Assembly: GCA_015680905.1 (NCBI GenBank)
Contig: CM027378.1
Location: 56,879,501 to 56,943,500 of the forward strand
Reading direction: 5' to 3'
DNA length: 64,000 nucleotides
Source of the DNA: Coptis chinensis
Lineage: Eukaryota > Streptophyta > Magnoliopsida > Ranunculales > Ranunculaceae
The position numbers and the translations under genes were made by a program. Below the pieces are notes generated by a model. That model had not been told where the DNA came from, did no database searches, and saw nothing but the letters and a program-made list of their open reading frames with translations. Of this stretch, positions 35,443 through 46,001 are shown in pieces. Every line of letters starts with the position of its first letter. Position 1 is the stretch's first letter.

Positions 35443-36132
35443 TGATATCTTAGAACAATTTGGGGTTTAAAAGGACTGTGGGAATGGAGTTTGAGGCTCC
35501 CTTATTAACAAAACAGTAGTGGTGGCGCGGTAGTTCAAATTTCGTTTGGTTTTGGGTGATTTTTAGTGGTGGAAATTTTTGGGATTGGTGGAAGAGTGTT
35601 TTGGAGAAGAATCAAAGTTGGAATTGTATTGTGGGCGTGGGTGTATTGAGGTTTATTTTTATTGTTATTTTTGGTTAGGTTTTTAAATTTGGAAATGGAG
35701 GAATTGGAAAGAATCGCGATTCAGTTTGTTTTGGAGGAAGGAGACGCACGCGCGTGCGTTGGACCCAAGCCCAAATTGATTTTCCGATTTTTATTGATTT
35801 TTCGCGCAACTTTAAACTAAAATTCCCGCTTCGTTACCGGTCCAATTTATGCGAATGAGATATAGAAATGATCAGGAGAAAATTTCCAATCTAATGATCC
35901 ATAAAACACTCTATTCCGACCTGGGTGACATATAAGAAGATGAAAAAATGCCTCGAAGTGCGTGCATGACGTAAGTTATGCGAACGAATGAAATCTAACT
36001 TAATAGAAAATGTCAATGTGAATCGTAATACCATTAAACGGTCTAACCAACACAACTGGAGAGTTGAACAATCCAGGATGGAACGAACACCCCACCCCCA
36101 AACAAATTTTAGACACAGAGTTGAGAAAATAT

Positions 36133-36187
36133 GTTTTTTTTATTTTTTATTTTTTATTTTTTATTTTTTTATTTTTTTATTTTTTAA
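36133..36187 (+). repeat. T5A-type simple repeat
   Basis: A run of TTTTTA and related T-rich units inside the first Athila element, between frame A and the polyprotein segment. It is absent from the matching place in the second element (about 59170). Confidence 0.85.
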
Positions 36188-36526
36188 GTGGGTCTTTTAA
36201 AGTTAGATTCCTGAGACTTCTCAACTTACTATGGTTGTGATTTTAATGATTTTTAATTTTTTATGAATAAAAGTTAATATAAGAAAAACAAGAAAGCAAT
36301 AAATGCATAATTCACACCATAGAGGAACATGACTCAAAAATTGAGAAAACATGCAAGAGTGGAAAACGTGAATTATGTTGACCGTGGACTTAGGATCCGA
36401 TACTTACAGCCACACACTCCATAGGGAGGGCCCGGTTACCTGAATGGTGCACTTATAAGTATACGGAAGTGATAGGAAGTACACTAGACAACTAAATGAG
36501 TCGTTTATAGTCAGATACACGAAACT

Positions 36527-37636
36527 TTAACAAATAACTGGATTGCAGTTTCCATATATCAACAACCTAAAGAGTTGTGGGTCTTTCCAAAAATAAATAA
36601 CATGGAATGCACCTCCAAACATAATCAGGCACCAAGATTTCCTACGGCGCAACCTAGTGGAATGAAAAAAAAGTCTGATAGACCTAGAACGTAACCGAGC
36701 ATGCACCTTCTTATTCATCTTTGAACGAGAGGTTGTCCAAGTGAATGAGTGTGAAAAAATGGATGTTTTTGGAAGATATGGTGGATAAGGATAAATATTA
36801 GAAGGAAAGAATGAAAAGAATGGAAAGAATAAGAATGTGGGTTTAACACAAAACTTATTCATGGTGTAGGTATGAATTGTCTCCATTCTGAAAATGTAGG
36901 TGTCATGTGCCTTTTCTTTGAGAATTATATCCATATTAGGCGGATTTAGAAAATCATTAAGCACAAAAGAAATAAGAGGGTCAAGTGCAAACTCCAGGTT
37001 CTTTTGAAAAGGTGTAGGATGGGGTACATTGATGGAAGGGGAATGATGTGAGGTGGGTGAATGGTTATCAATAGGAGGGGACTCTCGAGGTGGCGGAGAA
37101 GAGTTGCAAAAGAGTTGAAGGAAATCTTCCTCAATTCCCTCCATGTCCAAGGAGTCCTTATTAAAGTTGGAACGTCCAAAGGAAAGGAATTTGTGCATTT
37201 GATTATTTGGAAACGTGGTTTTGACATAATCATGAGCTAAACTCTCGATCATACTAACCTTTCTATCGATATTGGTATTAGGAACCTGTGTGATCGGTTT
37301 AAATACATTGACTTCAGCGGAAAGATGGCCAAAAGATAAGGACATCGAACCATCGAGGCAATTTATAAGCGCGTTGGCAGTTGCCAAGAAAGAGCGCCCT
37401 AAAATGATCGGGACATTGTCGTTAGCGACTTCTGTATCGAGGATAACAAAATCCGCAGGATAGTAGAAACCTTGAACCTTAACCAGCGCGTTTTCCACTA
37501 TACCCTTAGGATACTTGATAGACCTATCAGCTAATTGCAACGTCATTGTTGTAGGTTGCATTTTTTGTAGACCTATTTGTTTATATAAATAATAAGGGGA
37601 GTAAGTTAACACTCTCCCCCGTGTCCAATAAAGCAA
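36527..37636 (-). pseudogene. Protease C-terminal half joined to non-pol sequence
   Basis: The frame begins within the aspartic protease just after the active site (YYLYKQIGLQKMQ) and includes the conserved FVILDTEV and PIILGRSFLAT. It matches the second element as far as KFLSFG. From about 37150 leftward it departs completely. Instead of the reverse transcriptase found in the second element there are Pro/Ser-rich and then Phe/Arg-rich residues of no known domain, ending at 36527. The frame overlaps the gag-protease frame (37581-38621) by 56 bases, so a frameshift lies at about 37600. Confidence 0.8.
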
Positions 37637-38621
37637 AGGTCGTGTGAGTATCTCCTAAGGTGCATTGTACAGTAGGATGACCAGGGTCCTTGTACTTAAC
37701 TATTCCATTATGTTCTGATAAAGTTGGAACTTGTTCAGTGAGAAAGGCGTCTTTTGGAATATTTGTCCTACTCCTAGTAATGCACAACTCCTTAAGAAAC
37801 TTAGCGTGGTGAGGTAATTTTTTAATTGCGTCGAGAAAGGGTAAGTTAATCGTTAGATTTTTGAAAATGTCCCTAATCTCGTCAAAGTTTGTATCTCTTT
37901 TTAACATAGCTAATTTCTTGGAAAACGGTGGTTTCTTACTATGTTTAGCATATGGTTCTACTGGATATCTAACCTTTGCTTTTTGCTTCTTAGGTTGTGG
38001 TTTAACTGGTACCTCTACAGGGGTAGGATCTTCAGTTTCTGTTTTGGTATCTAGTATAATATCTGGTGTAGGAACTCCTTGTGGGGTAACTATAGACATA
38101 GTTACTTTGTTATCCACCACTCTACCTGAACGGAGAGTGGTGATGGAATTTATCTCTCCTACATTTGCAATTTCGTTACTAGTATTACCGTTTACTTCAA
38201 AGGCTGTGTTTGGTGTTTTAGGATTAGGTATTGCTTGTCCTAGAAACACACTTTTGGATTGTACTTTATCTTGAGCTAACTGCTGTAAGGAAAGTTGGAT
38301 GGCTTGTAAAATCTGTTGTTGAGATTGCATAAATGTATCAAAACGATCCAGTTGTGGAGTAGTATTTGCTACTGGTTGTGTGACAGGAACTATGTCACGT
38401 TGATTATTAATGAATGGATTTTGGTAGTTATTATTTATCGGAACGATACCTCTATTAGCATTATAATTATTATTGTTATAATTATTATAATTACCCTGAC
38501 CTTGTGCTTGACCTTGTCGTGGTTGAGCTTGGTTATAATTGTTTGCTTGCCTAACATTTGGGTTAAACAACCTTGGAGGTTGTTGATTATTCCGCCAACC
38601 GAAGTTGGGGCTTGTCGCCAA
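37581..38621 (-). pseudogene. Gag C-terminus and protease start of the first Athila element
   Basis: The N-terminal part is low-complexity Asn/Gln/Gly (YNNYNNNNYNANRG). A Pro/Glu/Thr linker with TTLRSGRVVDNKV and a basic stretch KPQPKKQKAKVRYP follow, then FDEIRDIFKNLTINLPFLDA, the typical pre-protease region of Athila. The frame ends at the protease active site, LLDTGESVNLLP. After this a frameshift leads into the frame at 36527-37636. Homologous sequence lies at 63163-64000. Confidence 0.82.
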
Positions 38622-38913
38622 GCTGCATTAGGTTCGCTATTAATGGAACAAATGTTATCTTGTTGTGATTGTTGTTGCTAATAAGCGAAAGGACAATAGG
38701 AGTCGGGATACTCTGGACTCAAATAGAAATTACATGGATTGGAGTTGACATTCATGACGGGGATAGGCGTTTGTTGAACAGAAGTAGCCTCTACCTTTTT
38801 AGTTAGAGATTCGATTAAATTTTTAAGTTCCAGATCGGGTTTCATCTCAAACATACCGGCGACCTTTACTGTTGTAGAAGAACTAGCTTGCGGGAGATAT
38901 TGTCACTACCCCC

Positions 38914-39669
38914 CTAGTTATTATTACGCTTAGTTTGATCTTCTAAAAATTTATAAGCTTCTGAGTCTCCTTTACTTAAGAAATTACCCCCACTCATTAT
39001 GTCAAGGACTTCTTTATAGTGGTGTAGAAGTCCCTTGAAAAAGGCACGAATTAACGTGCCTTTCGCGAGGTTATGATATGGACACTTTATAAGTAGATCG
39101 GTGAAGCAATTCCATGCCTCTGAAAATGATTCATGAGGATTTTGTCGAAAGAAATGAATCTTGGAAAGCATTTCATCGGTCTTTAGTGGTGGGTAAAAAT
39201 GTTCCATGAATAGTTGAAAAAGTTTAGCCCACGAGTCTACAGAGTTAGGCGCTTGGGCAGTTAACTAAGACGCCGCCTTATCGGCTAAGGTGAAGGGAAA
39301 TACCCTTAGTTTAATTTGTTCAGCACCTACCGTAGGATGGTAGAATGTAGTAAGGACTTGGTCAATCTTACGCATGTGCTGATAGGGCTTTTCATGGTCT
39401 AACCCATGAAAAACGGGTAACAAATTAAATATATTTGGGGGGATTCGGAAATCCCCCATTGGGTCTGATAGAACGATGCAAGATTTAGGGCTATCGTTCA
39501 AGGCTTTGTAAAAGTCAGAGAGAGGAGACTCTCTTTCTTCACCATTACTTGGTGGTGTGTGTGGTATGCTAGCTAGAGGTGTAGTGAGTGGTATACTAGA
39601 AAGACTTGTTTGTTGCCGTTGTCGGTTAATTACGTTAGGTGTTTTTCTTCGGCCCGACCTTAATCTCAT
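38914..39669 (-). pseudogene. Athila gag core (capsid-like)
   Basis: The start at 39669 is MRLRSGRRKTP. The Athila-type capsid pattern follows: PNIFNLLPVFHGLDHEKPYQ, IKLRVFPFTLADKAAS, then a TAG in place of Trp at about 39264, and FYPPLKTDEMLSKIHFFRQN, SFSEAWNCFTDLLIKCPYH, RAFFKGLL ... LDIMSGGNF. The role is packaging of element RNA into particles. One nonsense change breaks the core, and another stop follows at 38914. Beyond that the frame to 38621 is disrupted. Confidence 0.85.
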
Positions 39670-39894
39670 GCAAGGCTAAGACCAATATTAATGAAACACA
39701 ACAACACTCCAAACAATTCTGATATGCTAGTATGAACCTCTAATAGAAGATGCGAGGTGTGGAAGAAAAGAGTACCTGAAAGACTCCTTGCTTCGCTTAT
39801 GAATAGCGTCTTGTTTACGTATGTTCAGTGTATATAACAAGTTAGAACACTGAAAAATTTGAAGAAATGGAAGTTCGAAACAAACCTTTGGAAA

Positions 39895-40120
39895 TCAGAC
39901 AGTTTTAGCAGAGGGCGCGGGTGCGCTCAGAATATGCCTAGGCAGGGCGCAGGTTGCGCTCAGGCAAAAGGTAGGATTCCAGGCGTGTGAGCGCAGGTGG
40001 CGCTCCAAGTTGGCCTTGGTAGGGCACAGGTGGCGCTCAGCCAAGAGGTGGGATTCCAGGCGTGTGGGCGCAGGGTGCGCTCCACTTTGGCTTGCCCAGG
40101 GTGCAGGTGCGCTCCGAGTA
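39895..40120. repeat. GC-rich leader motifs (GGGCGCAGGTGGCGCTC type)
   Basis: Six versions of a GGGCGCAGGTGGCGCTC-like motif lie between the primer-binding site and the gag start, in otherwise AT-rich DNA. Similar clusters lie just upstream of frame B in both Athila copies (33270-33420 and 56560-56710). Confidence 0.75.
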
Positions 40121-40244
40121 ATTTTTCGTGGAAACTTGCAAAGCTGAAACAGACAACCATAGTGAGAATCCAAACAAGGGTAGGTGGGTTATGGGACTTT
40201 GAAAAACTTTCAAGTCTACAGAAGACAATACTAAAGAGTACTAA

Positions 40245-40262
40245 GATGGCAGCGGCGCCATT
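40245..40262 (-). promoter_or_regulatory. Primer-binding site (tRNA-Asp type)
   Basis: Directly inside the 5' LTR the minus strand reads TGGCGCCGCTGCC, close to the tRNA-Asp primer site (TGGCGCCGTTGCC) usual in Athila elements. Confidence 0.85.
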
Positions 40263-41378
40263 TGATAAACGTAAAATTGAATAATTTACGTACAAAATGA
40301 ACGATGAAACTCAAAACGCAAGTGAAACTAAACTTAATTACGAGTTGTTGTCAAAGATTTCTATACTTTCAATTCTATCGAAATAGAGTGGAGTAAAGAG
40401 TTCGTTCCACTCTTAGTTCTTTAGCATTCAAGTTTCCTAGATTGACTAATCTATTCAAAGTCTAATGAGAGCAATGGTGGGAATTATACTACGATGTGAA
40501 TTAAAACTAGACGTAATATAAAGATTATAACTTTATTAAATTTAACTAACAATAATTGAATTCTAAATTAATAACTAAGAATTGAATAACAACAACTGAA
40601 TTTAGATCTAACAATTTTAAATGACAAAATCGAAATGAACAAGAAATGACTATTTTATTTATCTAATCAATGAAGAACTATGATTCAAAGAATTAATCTA
40701 AAACAATGTATGAAACTAATTATTTTAACTAATTGAATTCAAAAACTAGATCTACAAGCTATTTTAATGGCTACTTTCTATTCTAAGCTATCTAACTATC
40801 TCTTTCTTAAGAGCTAAGTCTTGTTTTATGTAAAGGAGGAGACCATATCCACAATTTCGTGCATGGGCTGAGGTCTCATGTTTTGGGCCGAAAAATCGAG
40901 CCCAAAGCCTAATTTCTTCAGTCCACAGAGCCCGTTTCAGCTGGCTTTGACTTCAGTAGACTTTTCATCCACTTTTGCTCCCCTGATTGGGTCAAGGCTT
41001 GAACCATTGGAAAGCTCTTTCCGAGCCGGTCGTTTTGTCGTAAGGTAGGCCCAAATCCGAAGCCTGAGTCCAAAGATATGGTCTTCGGAAGTTCTACTGA
41101 CTTGTGCACTCTTTCTGCCCGTGTTGACTTTTAAGCTTTTGACCGGGATTCATAAAGGCTTTGTCTCCTTGAATCTTGGCCTTTATCACAGAACTTCTTA
41201 GCAACCAACCCTTTTCTCTTTTATATCGCCAAAGTGGCACATTTCTGCACATAATTTAGTTCCATGCCTGAAATACATAAAAACACGTAATTAGCATTAA
41301 CTCTTATTTATTACTCGCATAATTGGTCTAAAAGTAGTATTATTAAGGGATTAAAACTACAGTTTTGGGCTCTTATCA
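40263..41378 (-). repeat. 5' LTR of the first Athila element
   Basis: 1116 bp, the partner of 29334-30449, containing the promoter of the leftward element transcript. It is followed by the target duplication TGTAG, which also completes the CACTA terminus TAGTG. Confidence 0.93.
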
Positions 41379-41385
41379 TGTAGTG

Positions 41386-43226
41386 ATTGTCTTTGACTAG
41401 GTCATTTCCAACAAGAGAGTGTTAATGACTGAAGATTCAAGTAATGCTGCTGTAGTTCTTTCTTGTTAGATGATGATTCAAGGTACATAGGTCAACTATT
41501 CAATTTTGTTATCCATTCATTTCCTTGACTCCATACATGCAAATCTGGTAACGTAGTGATCATTTGCTTCCTTCCATTTACCTCACTCATCCTTTCAATT
41601 AAGGCTTCATGTTTATGCTTCCACGTGTGGAATAATCAGTCTACTTCCCATGAGGTTTTGCTCTCTGATGACATATCAAAGTCAATGGAACATATTGACA
41701 TATCCGACATTGAACCACCTCCACTCATCCTTTCAATTAAGGCTTCATGTTTATGCTTCCACGTGTGGAATAATCAGTCTACTTCCCATGAGGTTTTGCT
41801 CTCTAGATGTATTTACTTTCATACTGAATCATGATAGCCTTTAAACCATTATGTTACCTCCTAGGATCACCTTTCTGCATCGAACAAATGCCCTTCCGAC
41901 ATCCCCAGCCAAGTATAGAATTAAATCCAAGCTTCACTAGCATTATATTGCTCTCTCCGACCTGACGAGACAGTCTTCCACCATTTTGTTGTAGTGTTCT
42001 TTTTGAAGCGTAAAATTTTGGTGCTCTCATTCATACACAATGTTCGATATTCGTTCAGATGTAAAAGCCTAGGTTGACCTATCCTTGCAATGGAGTAGCA
42101 TACAGACTGACTTTGTATACTAGTTGATGTAACTAATTTGTTATGTACTAATTTTTATAACAGAATTCGAGACTTAGGCAGGACAAAAAACATTGGTATT
42201 TGTACTTGTCCATTAATAGTCTTCCGAGTTATCTCATTTGTCAAAAATTATATTTTGAATTTTTTTCTTCATCTTCATTACTTTGGTATGATAGATTCAA
42301 ATCAAAAGCGATATTCGATCTACTGTCATGTTTATTGGTAAGAGAAATGTTGCTAAAGAGTTACCCCCCCTCCATAATGTCACTGTGTCGGAAGAATGTG
42401 TCAATGTAGAATTATTGCTCCTCCTCTGCACTTCATCACTCGCAGTACTTCATGTATTAACTCTGGTGCTTGATATATATTTTCCCACCCGCAACTTGTT
42501 TGTAACTGACCTGTGTCTTAGATTCATTTATGAGTATACAAATATTTGAATTCTAATGTAATAAGCCGGTTCACGGAAGCCTAATAATAGCAGTATGTCA
42601 CTAAACATTTGTATGTTAATATGAACTGTCATGCACCTTTAGATTGCACACACTCTCACGTGATGAATGAATTTGATACCTGTGTTATGACACAAGTCAT
42701 CCTTATATGAAAATAAAAATATTATTCAATTGATAAGACAAATATGATTAGCTTTTGACTAGTTAAATTAACTAGCTAGTTTTAATATTTAATTTTTAAT
42801 TTTTATGTGAATTTTCTTCATCTTTGACAGACAAATATTTTTTGATAGAGCAAATTTGACAAAGAATAGTGATATCGTCATCAAAATCAAGATTATCAAA
42901 GTTCAGAGTTATGTTCTGAGCGAGAGAGACATAGATTAGAGAGTTAACAGGTCCATATTGGATCGGTGAAACTGTTAATTAAAATCATGAACGGTATCAC
43001 ACGTCGTCCAAAAAAACTATATTTGATAATTTTGTGTATAAAAAAAATAGCAGCTCTAGAGTACACCCTCAATATGGGTGCGCTGGCATCTAGAGCCTTG
43101 GTTGTAGACTTTGCCATGTAATACACCCTCACCTCTTGCTTATTAGAGGGCCCAGATGTGATAGCGCAGGTACAGCCTGCGTACTCTAGATTTTGGTTTA
43201 AAAAAAACTAAAAAATTAAATAATGT
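41386..43226. other. No gene recognised between Athila and CACTA elements
   Basis: This stretch contains an exact 83-bp direct repeat (41584-41666 and 41722-41804), a G-box-like CACGTG inside each copy, and a short inverted motif around CTCTAGAGTACACCCTCA near 43050. I see no open frame with a known domain. Confidence 0.45.
41584..41804. repeat. Exact 83-bp direct repeat
   Basis: 41584-41666 and 41722-41804 are identical (CACTCATCCTTTC ... TTTTGCTCTCT) and 55 bp apart. Identity over 83 bp suggests a very recent local duplication or gene conversion. Confidence 0.95.
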
Positions 43227-43962
43227 CACTAGTAGAAAAAAGGCTTTTTGTGACTGTTTTAAAATGTTATTTGTGACTGTTCTGTTCAAAACGGTCACAA
43301 ATGGTAGAAAAGGGTTTTTGTGACTGTTTTAAAAAGTTTTTTGTGATGTGCGTTTTCGAAATGGTCACAAATGATTTTTTTTTTCTAAAAAAGGTGTATA
43401 TGTGTGGAGAACTATGTGTGACTGTCATATTCAGAAGTGTGACAAATGGTTTTTTCTACGTTGTGGAGTATAATTTGTGACTGGTCTTCAAAAACAGTTA
43501 CATATTCCCGGACTTTATGTGATAGTCCTTAAGACCCAGGTATTTTTCACTCCCCCAACTGCAAGAGCCAAAAAAAAAAAAAAAAACTGCAAGAGCCCAC
43601 TAAGTAAAAGTAGTTAGAAACCCAGGGGTCGGTTTCCCCATTCTTCCAACACCTCCAGAAACACTCCCAAGTACGTGCCTCTACCAAAAAAAAAAAATGC
43701 TCGATCTCCCATGACTCTCTCCCTCTCTTAACTTCGGCTGTTAGGTTTCCAATAACTGTGTCAAAGTCCTTAATTAGTGTTCACTGGCTCTTCCTTCTCA
43801 TCTCTCTCTTCGATTTTGAATTAAAAAGTTTTTGTATTTTGAGTTCTATGCGATTTTTCTTTCGGGAACAGGAGGTTGGTTGCTCCAAAGGTTTATTTTT
43901 TTTTCTCTTTCTTTCTCTTTTATTAATAATAAAACACTAATCTTTTTTCTTACCTTTGTTAG

Positions 43963-44615
43963 AAAATTGGGATTAATGAGGAGATATTCACTGTTGATCT
44001 CAAAAAAGGTGAGGTTGCCCAAGGTTAGTGTTCTTTTCTTTGATTAAAGTGAATTGGATAGGAAGAAATGGGATAAAGTTTTGATTTTTATATAAAATAT
44101 TGTGATGTAGCCATAAAAAGTTTTGTTCCTTTATGATCTTAGCTTAAATTTTGAATTGAAGCTAAATGTATTGATTGAGTCATGTATGTTTAGAGAAATA
44201 AGAAAGTGTACACTTGGTTTCTGTTTGTCTGTAAGGGCTCATAATTTAACAAATGCAATTGAGAAGTTATTGATTTTGAACGATTTAGCTTAGTTACACG
44301 CTTATGTAATAATGTATCTTCTATTTACGAAATCCAGGCCTGTTTGAAGGGAAGCCTAATGTTACATTTTCCTTAAAGGATGAAGATTTTGTTAAGGTTG
44401 TGACGGGGAAGATGAACCCGCAATTTGCTTTCATGAGGTATGTGACTTTTGAAATTGTATGTGGTTTGGAAGAAATTCTTTTTCTGTTTTGTGGTTTGAT
44501 GAGGGGTTTGTTTATGGTTTTTATGGATACAAAGGAGCAATGAAGATCAAGGGTAGTCTTAGTCTTTGCCTGAAAATTCACTCCTGATATCTTCCCAAAG
44601 TCTTCAAAGATGTGA
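43963..44615 (+). pseudogene. SCP2-like: Captured fragment of an SCP-2 sterol-carrier gene
   Basis: Three exons with intact introns. 43963-44023 encodes KIGINEEIFTVDLKKGEVAQ, 44338-44437 encodes TFSLKDEDFVKVV, TGKMNPQFAFM, and 44535-44615 encodes MKIKGSLS ... FTPDIFPKSSKM and a stop. This is the C-terminal two thirds of the small plant SCP-2 protein, a peroxisomal lipid-transfer protein of about 120 residues. The first exon is missing. The third exon carries base losses and gains that break the frame at its start and after GSLS, so no normal product is expected. The PTS1-like tripeptide SKM at the end resembles the peroxisome signal SKL. The fragment lies in the CACTA element, in the same orientation as the DUF760 piece. 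Confidence 0.85.
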
Positions 44616-44840
44616 TTGAGCAATCTATTTGAATGGTATTTTCTCTTAGAATATGCAACTGCAAAAAGTATTTAGATTTATATGCTTTTATGAAATGATC
44701 TATTTTCCATTCTGTAATGTTTCTTTCGGCTCAAAAGCCAATCTTTCTAATGAATTAATGAAGGTCAGTAGTTTAATTACTATTATTATTATTGTTTACT
44801 TGAGATTTATTGTATTGAGTTTGTTATTTTGATCGATGGA

Positions 44841-45473
44841 CAACAATATTGTGGTTCGATTGCGGTCCCGAAGAATGGGTAGAGGAGATTTGCATTTGGA
44901 GGTAGAAGAAGCTTTGTTGTTAGAACTTCATCCGCTTTGGCTGATTCGCCAATTGCGCCTCTTCGATTAGAGTCTCCCATTGGACAATTTTTATCCCATA
45001 TATTGAAAAGTCATCCCCATCTTGTTCCTGTTGCTGTTGATCAACAGTTTGAACAGCTACAAGCTGATCGTGATGCTGAGAAAATTACACCCAAAGAAGA
45101 GCCCTCTCCCGCTGGCACGGACCTCATTTTGTACAGGTTAGTTTTACTTTTAAATTTGCAATAGTTGAATTGATAGAGTAGTTGGGGGTTTACTTAAAGT
45201 TGTTATCATTGTGAAAACTTTAGGAGAATTGCTGAGGTTAAGGCGAATGAGAGGAATAAGGCGTTAGAAGAGATATTATCTGCATTAGTTGTGCAGAAGT
45301 TTGTGGATGCTGATGTTTCGTTGATACCATCAATTGCCCCATCGTCTCATCCATCGGGTAAAGTAGATACTTGGCTGAATGAGGAGGAGAAGCTTGAAGA
45401 GCTTCATTCTCAAGAAACTTTCTGGCCAGCAAGAAGACTTTCTGGCCAGCAAGAAAACTTCTACCTTGGATAG
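44841..45473 (+). pseudogene. Captured fragment of a DUF760 (UV-B-induced type) gene
   Basis: Exon 44841-45136 encodes a transit-peptide-like start with one TAG (RRSFVVRTSSALADS), then PLRLESPIGQFLSHILKSHP, VAVDQQFEQLQADRDAEK and GTDLILYR. A correct intron (GTTAGT ... TTTAG) follows. Exon 45224-45473 encodes RIAEVKANERNKALEEILSA, VVQKFVDADVSLIPSI and KVDTWLNEEEKLEELHSQE, then a duplicated TTTCTGGCCAGCAAGAA and a stop. These are hallmarks of the plastid DUF760 family that includes the Arabidopsis UV-B-induced protein. The biochemical function is unknown. The C-terminal part of the family is absent. Confidence 0.82.
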
Positions 45474-46001
45474 ATGTCAAAGCCTTTCGAACTATGATGA
45501 AGACTAATCACGAGTATTAGACGTGAATGTGACTTGGTCACAATTCTTTCCTAATCCATTAATTTGTATATTATTTTATTTATTGATTACCTAAGTCTTA
45601 TGTTTATTTTTGCTATTGGAATGTTCAATGGAGTTAGCATTTATGAATGCTATTTGAATTTTAATGGATTATATTTCAAGTGTATATTTGTTATAGTTCC
45701 AATTCAATGTGAAATGTCTGTTTTCAAATATATACAGATTTTTTTTTTGAAAAAAATTATAACATTTATCACGGTTTTGCCAGAATTGTCACAAAAGATA
45801 CGTTTTTTTTGTGACGGTTTTTGAGTAGTTGTTACCGTTTTTAATGGCTGAGAGAGGCTAGTCTGGAACAAATATTTGTGACAGTTTTGGGGAAAAAATA
45901 AATGACTCCCACTCCATCACGGTTTTGGGAAAAAAAAACAGTGACAAAAGACTTTTTGTCACTATTTTTAACAGTGATATAAAACCTTTTTTCTTGTAGT
46001 G

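Larger units (their letters stand above)
29334..41378 (-). mobile_element. Complete but pol-less Athila-type Ty3 retrotransposon
   Basis: The element is 12,045 bp between TGTAG duplications (29329-29333 and 41379-41383), with two 1116-bp LTRs. Transcription runs leftward: tRNA-Asp-type primer site, GC-rich leader, gag, protease, then a short unrelated segment where reverse transcriptase, RNase H and integrase should be. Two env-region frames and a polypurine tract follow. The second Athila copy (52230-64000) shows what is missing. The gag core, LTR size, primer type and extra frames after pol all fit the Athila lineage. The LTRs differ at eight of the first 195 bases by my count but are much more alike beyond, so transposition is fairly recent, and the copy was probably mobilised in trans. 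Confidence 0.93.
43227..46001. mobile_element. CACTA transposon carrying host gene fragments
   Basis: The 2775-bp element has ends CACTAGTAGAAAAAAGG (left) and the complement of CACTACAAGAAAAAAGG (right). Both subterminal regions carry many copies of TTTGTGACTGTTTT and GGTCACAAA or their complements, the usual arrangement for En/Spm-type elements. No transposase is present. The interior holds exons related to two unrelated plant genes, SCP-2 (43963-44615) and DUF760 (44841-45473), with their introns, so fragments were captured at the DNA level. A 3-bp target duplication is not clean (TGT before the left end, ATG or TGT after the right end depending on the last base). Confidence 0.88.

Noticed and set aside
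37861..38274. 137-codon plus-strand frame
   Set aside because: Shadow of the gag-protease frame on the other strand. The same shadow occurs in the second element at 63340-63588.
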